Shown here: positions 23,203 to 36,177 of the stretch, one piece after another | Position numbering within the stretch: position 1 is the stretch's first letter | How the letters are laid out: each line of letters opens with the position of its first letter | From: Panax quinquefolius | Lineage: Eukaryota > Streptophyta > Magnoliopsida > Apiales > Araliaceae | Assembly (NCBI GenBank): GCA_020205615.1 | Contig: CM035152.1 | Coordinates: 154,923,669 to 154,987,668, forward strand | Length of the DNA stretch: 64,000 nt | Direction: 5' to 3' | The notes under the pieces: model-generated | The model's database searches: none | What the model saw: only the letters and a program-made list of their open reading frames with translations | Told to the model about the DNA's origin: nothing | Program-made: the position numbers and the translations under genes

Positions 23203-25729
23203 TGTAAGACCCCAACTTATTATTAAATAAAATTAAATTTCCTCTATTTATTATTTTGAAATAATAAGGGTTGATTTGATTAATGTGGTTAGTTATGGGT
23301 AAAATCATAAATATTTCAAATAAGCAAGTGGTTATAAAATATTCATTTTATCGGAGAATATTCGTTTGGTCGTGGAATATTCTTACTATCTGGGAATATT
23401 AAATTTACAAATAGCGACCTTGTGTGGGCCCCATAACGGAAAGCGATTGTATGAAAAAAAAACGACAAATATAAGTTGTTTATAAATAGCGTAGTAGTTA
23501 TTCACAGATTATCTTGTTGAAATACTCGGTGGTTAAAACACAAGAAGACTACCTGTATTGCACCAATTATTGATTCTTACGTAAGAAGGCACTACTCAAT
23601 AATTGTTACGGTAATTCTTTATCAATATTTTATTTTATTAATTTAATAATTACTACGTTGATATTTTATATTATTGTTGTTTCAATAATTATCAACGCAC
23701 GATATTTTCCTTTATCGAATCAATAATTCATATTATTTGAATAATATTATTAGATAGCATTATTGGCAATGTCTAGATAGTTACGTCAAGGAGAGGTTTG
23801 GTCACCTAATTGCTTGGCCATAGAAGGAGAAATCCTTATTGAAAGCCCCTCTTTCTTGGGAACTACCGGTTGTTTATATTGTGATTACGTAATATTATTT
23901 GTGAATAATTAATTATTGATTTATATGATAAGGAAAATATTCATTTTATGTGGATATAGATGGAGAAAATTTTTAATGTGACAATTGTTGAAAATTGATA
24001 TTTATATTTTCCCATAAAATAATTCATTTAAAAATATTATTATATTTTAATAATATAATAATGGTGATATTTTACAATGAATGTATGATATATGAATAAA
24101 TGAGGAGGAAGAGTATTTTTGTTACAAAAAAATGTTTAAAATATGTTAAACATGTTTGTGGGCCCCACTTTGTGACTGAAATTAGATTATAGCCCGTAAA
24201 ATTGTCCGTTTGTGGATTTCGGTCAATTTTTATTTGGAATTTGGAAAAACTTAAACTTACAAAGTTGTAGAGAATGGAATTTCCTATGGAAAAGCCATGA
24301 GGTTCGAATTTTTCTGATAAAATGGCTATTTGTTATGAATTATTGAAGCTCCAAAGTTCTGAAATAATTAGTTTTGGAAGTTTTAATTGTTTTAGTTAAC
24401 AAAAACGTTTTTTTGTCATTTGGTGGGCTCCAATGGTGTTGTAAACATGCCGAATTCAGTTGTCAAAGAGGTGGGCTTGAATAATTTTTATAAATATATA
24501 TTTTATTAAATTTCTTGCTTTGGTGTTCTAAGCATTTTCCTATAAATAGGGTGCTTAGGTTAAAATTGAAAATCACACCAGAAACTAAAATTTTTTCTCT
24601 CTTTCTCTCTCTATATTATCGAGCGTATTCTTGTGAGTATTTTGATACTTTTAGTGTTGCTATACGATGCAAGTTCTCTTCGGCACTATATCCAGTATTC
24701 CAGTCAGAAATACTGTCTTTTCGAGGTAAGGGATATTATTTTTAAAAAAAATAATATTATTTCTTCCAGCATCATTATGCCTAGTGATGCCTGTGGGCCT
24801 ACCCGGCTTTGGTCCACTTTAAGCTTTCGCCAGGCCTTAGCCAGATTGACCGAGCCAGTCGAGGGCCTTGACTTTTTATCTACAAAAGGGCCAAGCCGCA
24901 CTTGCAACAAAAAATTGTGACCTGTTAAGGCCTACAGAACAGGCCGAGCCATGCCTCACTAGGCCCAAGTGAGCTCAGTGTTCTTTACTTTAAAAATTTA
25001 AACTTTGCTTCTCCTCCCTTTATTAAAGGAAGGCAAGGACAAAAAACTTTATATTAGACTATGTAGGACTATGCCAAGTTTAGCCAAACCCAACACAAAA
25101 TCAAATACATTTTACTTGAAATGAACAGGTGTTGAGATGAACATGACCAACTGATGAATATCTTTGGCTTATAGTGCAAAGATGAATATTTGATTCAAGA
25201 TGAATATTGATTGATGTTACAGGGATAAAATAATGATGATCAACTTTTAAATTCATAGATTATAGTAGATTTCATTCTCTACGTAACTCATCTATGAATT
25301 ATTATTTCCGCTGCGAATATTGATCTAAAACTTGTTGTCTATTGTATTTTATCAAATTTTTCCCTGTTGAAGACTAACGATAATTTGTTCTATATTATCT
25401 TAGTCATAATATTCTTTACTGGGCTAGTTGAGCTCACCCTTTTCCTTTTTGTTCCATTTTTCTTCTCAAGAGGCGAGAATGTAGCGAATACTAGTCGGGG
25501 TATGGAATGAAGGTTTTAGAAAGTTGTTTTAGTAGTCCTCACCATTTTTGTAAAATAATAAATCAATAATTGTAATGAGGACTTATTTGAGTGTTGATAT
25601 TGTCTAGAAGACAATATTTATATTTAAACTCACAGTTTTTATGTTGTATTAATAAAGTTGTAGTTATTTATGTACCATGTTATTGACGACTCAGAATAGG
25701 CGTTATATACCTATTTTGGGGGCGTCACA
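23203..25729 (+). repeat. Type A solo LTR (2,527 bp) inside type B LTR
   Basis: Starts TGTAAGACCCCAACTT and ends GGGGGCGTCACA. The five bases before it (23198-23202) and after it (25730-25734) are both TGTTA, so it is a clean solo LTR left by LTR-LTR recombination. A segment of about 340 bp at 24783-25124 with GGCC-rich wording has no counterpart in the type A LTRs at 10557 or 57193 and replaces the expected sequence there. Confidence 0.92.
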
Positions 25730-27777
25730 TGTTATTTTCTTCTTAAATGATATTATTTTCTTCAATATCATTATGCCAAATTATTGATATAATTTTTATT
25801 GTGGAATTTCTACCTTTTTCATGTCGGGTTTACTATTCACGTATACGACACTATTCATGTATATAGCACTATTTATGTATATGATATTATTTACGCATAT
25901 GATACTATGTACAAATACGAGTTACTATTCATGAGTTACTATTCACGAGTTACTATTCATGAGTTACTATTCATGAGTTACTATTCACGAGTTACTATTC
26001 ATGAGTTACTATTCACGAGTTACTATTCATGGGGTACTATTCATGACAAAATTGGTTTCTTTTTCTGACCAAATTATAGTTGATTTATGAATCTTACTCT
26101 TGAAATTAAATCCATGTTTTGATCATATTGTTTTTATTATCATATATAACATTTTTATAATCCTAGTGATGAAATTTCTCTTCGACTTGAGTGTAAAGAT
26201 GGGTAGATTATTGGTATGATCGTAACTATGGGTTCTCTTTGGCCAGTAGTGCAAAGTCGAATCATTGACTGGTATGATCATGACCATTGAATTTATAATT
26301 GAATATTTTTAGCTTAAGTGCAAAGGTGAATTGATCAACATGGTTATATTTATTGTTATATAAATTCTGAAATGATTATATATTTCTTTGAGATATTAAT
26401 ATCTTTGGCCGATAGTGTAAAGATGAATTGTTGATGAATATCTTTGGCCGTAGTGCAAATATGACTGTTGTTGAATATCTTTGGCCCGTGAGTGCAAAGA
26501 TGACTTTCATTGAATATCTTTGGCATGTAGTGCAAAAGACGAATCATAATGAATATCTTTGGGCCGTAGTACAAAGATGAACTTATTAGTATGATTATGA
26601 ACAGGAACTGTGATTTGGTATAACCATAATCTTTGATGTTTCAGGTAAAGACAAGTAATGAAATATATCTTTGTCTTGGATGAGAAGAGGAATTTAGAAC
26701 CACAATTATAATTATGAGTATTTCACATGAATGTGTACAGGAACTGTTGATTGATGTTACAAGGATAAAACATTGTTGGTGGACTTTTAACATGGAGAAG
26801 ATAATAGACTTTATGGTCTATTTAACTCTTCTAATGAATTGCTCGTTCTGCGCAACTATGGTTGAAAAGTTTTATCATCTACCATATGTTCTAAATCTCT
26901 GATTTATTACTGATGAAGGCTATTGATAATTTAATTATCTTTAGTTATGATATTCTTCTTTATCGGGCTAGTTGTGCTCTCACACCTTTTTCATAATTCT
27001 TTCGGTAATAAAGGTGTAGTTGGGTCGAGCCGGGGGATAACAGGGGAATAGAATCGGTTGATACATAAATGTTGAGGTTCTCCGTAAATAGTATGGAAAT
27101 AATTTTATTGAGAACTTTAGATAAGTGTGTGTATATATTGTATCGTCATTTGATATTTAATTTTGGTGAACCGAATAGGGTGAGGTGAACCTAACTTTGA
27201 AGGGTGTTTTACCACTATCATACAAGATGTCTAGTGACATCTGAAACTTCGTGTTATCATAAGACAGGATTGTGCACATCCACGTCTTTGAGTATATCTA
27301 CGAAAGCACTACCTATATGATCTTGGAGTTTGGTTGAAATATAATTTTCAATTCTGCGAGCGGTGGAGATAGTTATATGTCGAAGAAGACTCACCACGGA
27401 AAGAACATGATAGTAATCTTCTCGTTTTTCTTTGGGGTCTATTGGGTCAACCAAGGATAATTCTGTGGGCATATGATATCTATCATAACCTAAACGCATG
27501 GCCTCCCATGTACGAAGGTTTTCTTGAACATTTCCTAAAGATTTTAATTTTTAAAACAATTATTGATTGTACTTTTATGTAAGGTGCCATTGTGACGTGC
27601 TATCCAAGTTGGTGTCCAGAGTCACAGTTGGTATATATCTGTATCAAAACTCACAACATATGTGTTATTGTATTTTGCATGACAATTGTAGTAATAAGGT
27701 TGTAGTTGTTTTCTGTACCATGTATTTGTCGACTCAGAATAGGTTGGATGGATTGGACCTATTTTGGGGGCATCACA
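25730..27777 (+). repeat. Type B LTR no. 1, 3' part
   Basis: Continues the LTR broken at 23202, starting with the second TGTTA. It contains nine or so copies of a 14-bp unit GAGTTACTATTCAT (25920-26045) and the hairpin minisatellite (26395-26580). It ends GGGGGCATCACA at 27777, directly before a primer-binding site. Confidence 0.9.
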
Positions 27778-28097
27778 TTTGGTATCAGAGCTTAGGGATA
27801 TGAAATCTGGTGGAGATCCGAGATTAGAACTAGGAAGGGAGAGACGAGTAATATCCTTCGCTAGTGTGTGTCCTACCTAAGCTGAATTTTCTTACTTAAG
27901 TTGACAAATTGTGATATGTCAATTAACCTTTGTTTTGAAGCTGTATTCTAGAATGATATCTGAAATACAGGAGATGAGCAATGGAGAAATCATGACGACA
28001 GGGAAGATAGAATCTGAAATAAAAGCAAGGTATTCTCAACTCTTTGAAATACAAGGTACGTAAATTTCGGGGACGAAATTTCATAAGGAAGGGAGAT
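27778..28097 (+). mobile_element. 320-bp internal region no. 1 of a non-autonomous gypsy element
   Basis: Starts with the tRNA-iMet-type primer-binding site TGGTATCAGAGC (27780-27791) and ends with the polypurine tract AAGGAAGGGAGAT (28085-28097). It contains a leader-like part and, from about 28010, a short remnant of the pol 3' end (GAATCTGAAATAAAAGCAAGG..., GGGGACGAAATTTCATAAGG) also seen at the end of full pol copies at 10500 and 33790. There is no gag or pol frame. An element with 3.3-kb LTRs and 320 bp between them must rely on proteins from relatives such as type A. Confidence 0.88.
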
Positions 28098-31000
28098 TGT
28101 AAGACCCCGAATTTTATGAAATAAAAGTATTTAATTTTTCTTATAATTGTTATTCAGTAAATGGTTAAATTGATAAAAAGAAAAAGTTAAGGGTGAGATA
28201 TGAATTTTTTTTCAAAATAAGCAAGTGGCTATAAAATACTCATTGTTATTGGGGAATATTCGTTTGGTCGTGGAATATTCTTGTTGTCGGGGAATATTCG
28301 TATGACGGCGCAGCCATTTGTGGGCCCCATAACAGAATAACTTTTGGATGAATAAAACGACAAGTTTGAGTTTTTATAAATAACGACGTAATCGTTACCG
28401 TTAACACTGTTGGAATACCTGGTGGTTAAAATACAGTGTCGCTTGATTACATTGCGATAGCACCTGCGGTATTACACAATATTTTGAATTATTGATTCTT
28501 ACGTGAAAGGCACTACTCGATAAATATTACGATAATTCTTATTCAATATTTTATTTTATTGATTCAATAATTCTTTGCGTTGATATTTTATAATATTGTT
28601 GTTTCAATAATTGTCAACGCACAATATTTCCCATTATCGGATCAATAATTTATATTATTTGAATAATATTATTAGACGACATTGTTGGCAATGTCTAGAA
28701 AGTTACATCGAGGAGAGGTTAGATAATCTAATTGCTTGTGCTAATAAAGAGAAATCTTTATCGGATAGCCCCTCTTTCACAGGAACGGCTGGTTGTCATT
28801 ATTGTGATTACGTAATATTATTTGTGAATAATTATTTATTGATTTATATGATAAGGAAATATTTATTTGATGTGGATATAAATGATGGATTTATTTATTT
28901 TATGTGGTTATAAATGAAGGAAACTGGTTCGAAGGACTCATAACCCAAAAAATCAGTGTTCTTGAGATATATTGCGTGAGTTATAATTTTTAATTCGACC
29001 GTTGGATCGTTGTGATTTTTGGATATGTTATACATATATAAGTTGAGTATATGTCCACAAATTTTGAACCGTTTAAAATGAACGTATGATTTGTTATGAA
29101 TTTTAAGAGGTGACTGGTTTAGAAATTGTTGAAGTTTCTAAATTTATCATTTTGGTGGAAAATTCTAGAATTAGTGGGCATCACTTTTGGTTGGTGAGAA
29201 ATGTGCTCAAATTGAATTTTAAATGTGGTGGGTGGCAATAGTAGCGAGTAAAAGCCCCTCGGTGGCAGGTCAAATCCTTTGACGTCTTTAACATTTTCCT
29301 ATAAATAGAGGGTTAAGTTAGAATTGAAAATTACACCAGAAACAAGTTTTCTTTCTCTCTATATTATCGAGCGTATTTTGTGAGTATTTAGATACTTTGA
29401 GAGTTCCTATTCAGTGCAAGTTTCCTTCAGCATCATATCCGATATTCCATTCCGAAGAACTGTTTCTTTCAGGTAAGGGATTGCAAGGGATGTTATTTTC
29501 TTCTTAAATGATATTATTTTCTTCAATATCATTATACCGAAGTATTGATATGAGTTTTATTGTGGAATTTCTACCTTTTTCATGTCGGGATTACTATTCA
29601 CGTATACGTAATATAGCACTATTTACGTATATGATATTATTTACGTATATGGTACTATGTACAAATACGGGTTACTATTCATGAGTTACTATTCATGAGT
29701 TACTATTCACGAGTTACTATTCACGGGGTACTATTCATGATAAAATTGGTTTCTTTTTCTGACCAAATTATCGTTAATTTATGAATCTTACTCTTGAAAT
29801 TAAATCCATGTTTTGATCATATTATTTTTATTATCATATATAAAATTTTTATAATCCTAGTGATGAAATTTCTCTTTGACTTGAGTGTAAAGATGGGTAG
29901 ATTATTGGTATGATCGTGACTATGGGTTCTCTTTGGCCAGTAGTGCAAAGTCGAATCGTTGACTGGTATGATCATGACCATTTAATTTATAATTGAATAT
30001 TTTTAGCTTAAGTGCAAAGGTGAATTGATCAACATGGTTATATTTATTGTTATATAAATTCTGAAATGATTATATATTTCTTTGAGATATTAATATCTTT
30101 GGCCGATAGTGTAAAGATGAATTGTTGATGAATATCTTTGGCCCGTAGTGCAAATATGACCTGTTGTTGAATATCTTTGGCCCGTAGTGCAAAGATGACC
30201 TGTTGCTGAATATCTTTGGCATGTAGTGTAAAGACGAACTGTTAATGAATATCTTTGGCTCGTAGTGCAAAGATGAACTTATTAGTATGATTATGAACAG
30301 GAACTGTGATTTGGTATAACCATGATCTTTGATGTTTCAGGTAAAGACAAGTGATGAAATATATCTTTGTCCTGGATGAGAAGAGGAATTTTGAACCACA
30401 ATTATGATTATGAGTATTTCACATTAATGAGGAAAGGAACTGTTGATTGATGTTACAAGGATAAAACATTTTTGGTGGACTTTTAACATGGAGAAGATAA
30501 TAGACTTTATGGTCTATTTGACTCTTCTAATGGATTGCTCGTTCCGCTGCAACTATGGTTGAAAAGTTTTATCATCTACCATATGTTCTAAATCTTTGAT
30601 TTATTACTGATGAAGGCTATTGATAATTTAATTATCTTTAGTTATGATATTCTTTACTGAGCTAGTTGTGCTCACCCTTTTGCTTCACAATTTCTTTCAG
30701 GTAATAAAAGTGTAGCTAGGTCGAGCGGGGGATAATAGGGGAATAGAACGGTGGTCTATAGCTTTAGATAAGTGTGTCATATTGTATACGTCACTTGATA
30801 TTTAATTTTGGTGAACCGAATAGGGTGAGGTGAACCTAACTTTGGAAGGGTGTTTTTCCACTATCATACAAGATGTCTAATGACATACAAATTCGTGTTA
30901 TTATAAGACAGGGTTATGCACATCCACTTGCTGAGTATATCTACGATTACTACTTATATGATCTTGGAGTTTGGTTGAAATATAATTTTCAATTGCAAAC

Positions 31001-31418
31001 AGTGGAGATAGTTATATGTCAAGAGAAGACTCACCATTGGAAAGAACATGATAGTAATCTTTTTATTTTTCTTTAGGGTCTATTGGGTCAACCAAGGATA
31101 ATTCTGTGGGTATATGATATCTATCATAACCTAGACGCATGGTCTCCCATGTACAAAGGTTTTCTTGAGCATTTCCTAAAGATTTTAATTTCTAAAACAG
31201 TTATTGATTGTACCTTTATGTAAGGTGCCATTGTGACGTGCTATCCAAGTTGGTGTCCAGAGTCACAGTTGGTATATATTTGTATCAAAACTCACAACAT
31301 ATGTGTTGTTGTATTTTGCACTACAATTGTAGTAATAAGGTTGTAGTTATTTTCTGTACCATGTATTTGGCGACTCAGAATAGGTTGGATGGATTGGACT
31401 TATTTTGGGGGCGTCGCA
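28098..31418 (+). repeat. Type B LTR no. 2 (3,321 bp), shared middle LTR of the tandem array
   Basis: Complete copy from TGTAAGACCCC to GGGGGCGTCGCA. GAATATTC motifs lie at 28254, 28273 and 28292 (19-bp steps), the conserved block at about 28680-28810, a TATA box at about 29290 (CCTATAAATAGAG), 14-bp repeats at about 29670-29740, and the hairpin minisatellite at 30090-30275. It is preceded by a polypurine tract and followed by a primer-binding site, so it serves both as 3' LTR of one unit and 5' LTR of the next. Confidence 0.93.
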
Positions 31419-31738
31419 TTTGGTATCAGAGCTTAGGGATATGAACTCTGGAGGAGATCCGGGATTAGAACTAGGAAGGGAGAGACGAGTAATATCCTTC
31501 GCTAGTGTGTGTCCTACCTAAGCTGAATTTTCTTACTTAAGTTGACAAATTGCGATATGTCAATTAACCTTTGTTTTGAAGCTGTATTCTAGAATGATAT
31601 CTGAAATATAGGAGATGAGTAATGGAGAAATCATGACGACAGGGAAGATGGAATCTGAAATGAAAGCAAGGTATTCTCAACTCTTTGAAATATAAGGTAC
31701 GTAAATTTTGGGGACGAAATTTCATAAGGAGGGGAGAT
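31419..31738 (+). mobile_element. 320-bp internal region no. 2 of the non-autonomous gypsy element
   Basis: Almost the same sequence and exactly the same length as 27778-28097: primer-binding site TGGTATCAGAGC at 31421-31432, the same short pol remnant, and polypurine tract AAGGAGGGGAGAT ending at 31738. The close match to region no. 1 supports origin by recombination between LTRs of related copies. Confidence 0.9.
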
Positions 31739-32264
31739 TGTAAGACCCCAAATTTTATGAAATAAAAGTATTTAATTTTTCTTATAATTGTTATTCAGTA
31801 AATGGTTAAATTGATAAAAAGTTAAAGTTAAGGGTGAGATATGAATTTTTTTTCAAAATAAGTAAGTGGCTATTAAATACTCATTGTTGTCGGGGAATAT
31901 TCGTTTGGTCGTGGAATATTCTTGTTGTCGGGAAATATTCATATGACGGCGCAACCATTTGTGGGCCCCATAATGTAATATACCGCTGGATGAAGAAAAT
32001 GACAAGTTTGAGTTTTTATAAATAACGGCGTAATCAAATTCTGCAGATTAACCGCTGTTGGAATACCGGTGGTTAAAATACGATGTACGCTTGATTGCCG
32101 ACAAGAGTAGATACCAGATTGCACAAAGATTTTTGAATTATTAATTCTTACGTGAAGGCACTACTCAATAATTGTTACAATAATTACTGTTCAATATTTT
32201 ATTTTATTGATTCAATAATTGTTACAGTAAGAAGGCACTACTCAATATTTTATTTTACTGTTCA
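31739..32264 (+). repeat. Type B LTR no. 3, truncated
   Basis: Starts TGTAAGACCCCAAATTTT after the polypurine tract, follows the type B sequence for about 520 bp, and breaks off near 32264. The sequence then changes to a minus-strand type C LTR (AATAAAGAATGGAACCAGG). Confidence 0.85.
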
Positions 32265-33774
32265 ATAAAGAATGGAACCAGGTCATGCGTAATCCGCACA
32301 GACAGAATATTACGACAGAATAATAAAGAATGGAATAATAGAAGAATTTTACCATGTATGCGGTACTTCGCATAGACAGGTTATTCCAACATAATAATAA
32401 GAAATGGAATAACAATAGCTCTCTTTATTAAGATGAAAGAAATAATACCTCTTACCTTAGAATAAAGCTGGATACTGAAATAGAGAGGTAGCAGACTTCT
32501 CTTCTTCTTTCTCTCTATAATTTTTTTCTATAATAATTGCTCAATAGCTTTAGTGAATTGGTGAGAAATGAAGGAAGAATGAGCTTCTATTTATAGGAAA
32601 ATATAGTTTCGATAATTGCAGGTTTTGGGGCTCAAAATATTACAGTATAATACCTTCCTCTTTTCTTTCATTTTTAATTTAGTCCTAAAAGTATTATCAA
32701 ACTTGCACCACCTCCCCTAATAGTAAATCATGTGAATCAATAGTTCAAGACATGTGAATCAATAGTTATAATCATGTGAAAATACGAATTACAGTATAGT
32801 ACCTCCATCTATACCTCCATTTTTAACTTAGTCATGCAAGTATTATCAATCTTGCACCAACTCCCATAATAGTACTAGAATGTGAATCAATAGTACACAC
32901 ATGTGAACAAATAGTTATATAAGCATGTGAATTAGTAGCAATTAATTGCTCATTTATCCGGTTAAATATCCGATTGGTCAATATAACCTCCAGACATCAA
33001 TTATTATCGAAATAAATGTCGATTTTCACTAACACTAATAATCCCAACACAATGGAACTATTAATTTCATCTTTAATCAAACACGAACTTATTCATCATT
33101 AATATTATAACTCACAATATTTAACAACCAGGTCGTTCCCAGGAAAGAGGGGGCTTTTTGATAAGGATTTCTCCTTATTGGCACGCAATTAGATGACCAA
33201 ACCTCTCCTTGACAGAACTTCTAGACATTATAAATATTGCAATTTAATAATATGAATAACTTTGTCGTCTCAATTATTGATTTAATAATATATAAAATAT
33301 TATGCAGATGATACTGTGACAATAATCGAATCAATAATATGAGAGAGATATGATGCAAAGAATTATCGTAGCAATAATTGAGTATAACCGAAAGTGACTT
33401 CTCACGTAAGCATCAATAATCAATATCGTGTATTCTTATGCAACCACGCCAGACATCGTACTTTTACTACCTAGTAGTTCAACAGTTTTAACGGTAAAAC
33501 TTCCGCCGTTATTTTCATAAAAATATTTCTATCATTTTCTCATTCCGACAATAATTCCGTTGTGGGGTCCACCAATGATTGTGTCGGCGTACGGATATTC
33601 CCCGATAAAAAGAATATTCCTCGACCAATAGAATATTATATAACCACTTGCATACTTTTTAAAATTTCTAAATATTACCCACAACTATAACATTATCTCA
33701 AATCCACACCATAATTTTGAAAAAAAATATTTCGAGAAAATTAAATCTTAATTCATAAAATTTGGGGTCTTACA
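32265..33774 (-). repeat. Type C gypsy 3' LTR, truncated (minus strand)
   Basis: On the minus strand it begins TGTAAGACCCCAAATTTTAT at 33774, next to a polypurine tract, and runs leftwards through the conserved block (about 33130-33235) and a TATA-like CTATTTATAGG (about 32588). It ends abruptly in the 70-bp repeat zone at about 32265. The 3' half of the LTR is missing. Confidence 0.85.
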
Positions 33775-33788
33775 ATCTCCCCTCCTTA
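33775..33788 (-). other. Polypurine tract of minus-strand type C element
   Basis: Plus-strand ATCTCCCCTCCTTA is, on the minus strand, the run TAAGGAGGGGAGAT that precedes LTR starts at 31739 and 28098. Confidence 0.8.
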
Positions 33789-34430
33789 TGAAATTTTGCC
33801 CTCGAAATTTACGTACGTACTTGGTATGCCGAAGAGATGAGGATACCTTGACTTCATTTCAGATTCTAACTCTTGAGGTATAACCTTTGAGTGTTGAATA
33901 CGATCCTTCTTATCCAAGATTTTAATACGTATCTCCTCATACGTTAAATCTTTTGCTATCTCGTCTAGTTCTAATTTAATAATGCGGTTCGGGTCATCCA
34001 CATATTTACGTAACATCGATAAGTGAAAAATGTTATGAACATGCGACATACTTGGCGGTAAAACGAGTCTATAGGCCACAGTTCCTACTCGATCGAGGAT
34101 TTCAAATGGGCCAATTAAATCGAGGGTTGAGATAATGCCTTCTTGAACCTTCTTCATCACATTCATCAGATTCGGGTGTGATGCTTGAGCGGCTTTAACT
34201 TTATCGATTAAAGTCGATTCTAATCGTATATTCGTTATCTTCACGTGGGTCCCTAGAGTCTTTAACTCTATCTTCATCATTTGTAAGTTATACGAAATGG
34301 GTTTTTGTGTTAACAACATCGCACTCGTAAACGCATACGATCTTCTACTCAACGCGTCAGCTACCACGTTCGCTCTTCCACGATGATATTGAATGGTATG
34401 ATCGTAATCTTCATCAGCTCGAGCCAACGT
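33786..34430 (-). pseudogene. Type C gypsy pol remnant: RNase H end fused to integrase C-terminus
   Basis: One open frame of 213 codons joins the end of RNase H ([20 protein letters not shown]) and the pre-integrase linker (LIDKVKAAQASHP) directly to the integrase C-terminal and chromodomain part (GPFEILDRVGTVAYRLVLPP, HNIFHLSMLRKYV, LTYEEIRIKILDKKDR). The zinc finger and the DDE catalytic core of integrase are deleted, in frame. The protein could not integrate DNA. The frame stays open across the deletion, which suggests the loss is recent or the copy was mobilised in trans. Confidence 0.88.
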
Positions 34431-36004
34431 CTTTGGTACATTATACTATCATTTTAGGTAAAGAAATATTTGAGGGTTTTAGAAATAGGTTTTGTATTGG
34501 GGTAAATACAAAATTCGATTTCACGCTCTAGGGGTAAACTAAGAAGTTCTTTGAGAATATGTCAGGAAATTTATTAATGATATAAATATCATTTAAAAAC
34601 TGTGACTCTCATCCAAGACTTGGATAGCACATGAAGTGAAGGTTTCTACAAACGAAGTTTTAACCAATAAGTCAAAGTCTAACTTCTCTAAGGTCAAATT
34701 TAAATATTGAACGCAAGCAAGAGAGATAAAATAATGGGTAGAACCGATATCTAATAAGGCATAGACTTCGCAAGAATTTATAATTAACTAACCCGTGCTA
34801 ACTTCGTTCGGGTTATTCATTTTTGAGAAGTCGAAAAAAGCGCTCTTCTAAAACCACCGACTTTGTTTTTGTCCAGATCCGCCTTTGGTGCCACCGTCCC
34901 CAAATGGACTTGACTTTGGTGCACGACAAAAATCGGAGCTAGTGACCTTCTTTTCCACAATTGTAACATGTTTTGAATCGCATCACGCAGCTTTGACCGA
35001 TATGTCCCTCCCTCCGCATTTTGTAACATACGAACGGCCATCGTTCTCCTTCCTTAACAACAAAAGTTGGTCTTGACATCTTTTCCATCATTGTCGAATC
35101 TCCTCTTCTTGAAATTTCCACTCCTATTATCTTGGCCATGATTACCACCAAAGTGCTTACCATTCTTGGCATAATTTCCCCACGATGGTTATCATTGTTC
35201 GATGGCTAGCGCGCCACCCAAGACGATTATTATCGTTGCCTTTTGGTTGGGCTGGTTCATTATCGCACTCCAATAACTGAGTCCTATTCACTACATCTGA
35301 ATACAAACACAATTTGTGAGAAATGAGGTATTAGCGTATGTCGGGTTTCAAACCTCTTAGAAACATTCGCGTCATTCGCTCCTCATTATCGACCAAATCG
35401 GATGCAAACTAGGATAACTCCGCAAATTTAGCCTCGTATTGCGACACGGTCATATTTTTTTGCTCCAACTTGATAAAATCCACCTCCTTCATGTGACGAA
35501 TACTTTCAGGAAAATACCTGTCGTTGAACAGCTCTTGGAACTTCTCCTAAGACATCTTAAGTGCGTCAGGCTGGGTACGTTTTACAGATTTTCACTAGTA
35601 ATCTGCCTCTTCACGCAACATAAAGGTGGCGAATGGAACCTTTTGCTCCTCTAAGCATCCCAAGACATCAAATATCTTGGTGATCTTCTTTAACCATGTC
35701 TCCGCTTTAAGTGGTTCTCGGCTTTCCCAAAAACTCCGGTGGTCCCAAATTCCTTGAATCGCTAATGCGGTGACCGGGCCGTGGGTTGCCATTATTTCCA
35801 CCTATATTTTGAGCAGAGTCTCTTTTTGCGATGTTGCATAAATTGCATAAAGTCTCCGAACATCCCATCGCTCATCATCGATCGGTGTTATTATTTACAC
35901 GAGGATTATTGTCTTCCTGCTGCACATTATCCTCGGTATTGATCGTTAGTGACTCAGCAGCCTCATGTGCTTCATTCTTTGATCTCAACATTTTCGGATG
36001 CCAT
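34431..36004 (-). pseudogene. Type C gypsy gag and protease remnant
   Basis: Reading leftwards from the gag start ATG at 36002-36004 (MASENVEIK): a gag core (EPLKAETWLKKITKIFDVLG, KVPFATFMLREEADY at 35595-35801), a further gag part broken by stops (about 35300-35560), and a CCHC zinc knuckle (CYNCGKEGH near 34940). Weak traces of the protease and RT-linker region follow to about 34440. RT is missing. Several stops and frameshifts separate these pieces. Confidence 0.8.
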
Positions 36005-36177
36005 TTTTAAACACTGCCACAAAACAAGGGTTAATTAACATATCACATATTATCCCTATACTCTGACCGACAAATTAAATACCAAATAAACTTAGGTAGG
36101 TCATACTAGTGAAAGAATTCTCCGTCTCTCCCCTCCTAGTTCTTGTCTCACATCTCAACTAGTGATCATATCCCTAA

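Noticed and set aside
25799..26068. Frame of HVYDTIHVYSTIYVYD and HELLFMSYYS words
   Set aside because: Pure translation of the CTATTCACGTATACG and GAGTTACTATTCAT repeats.
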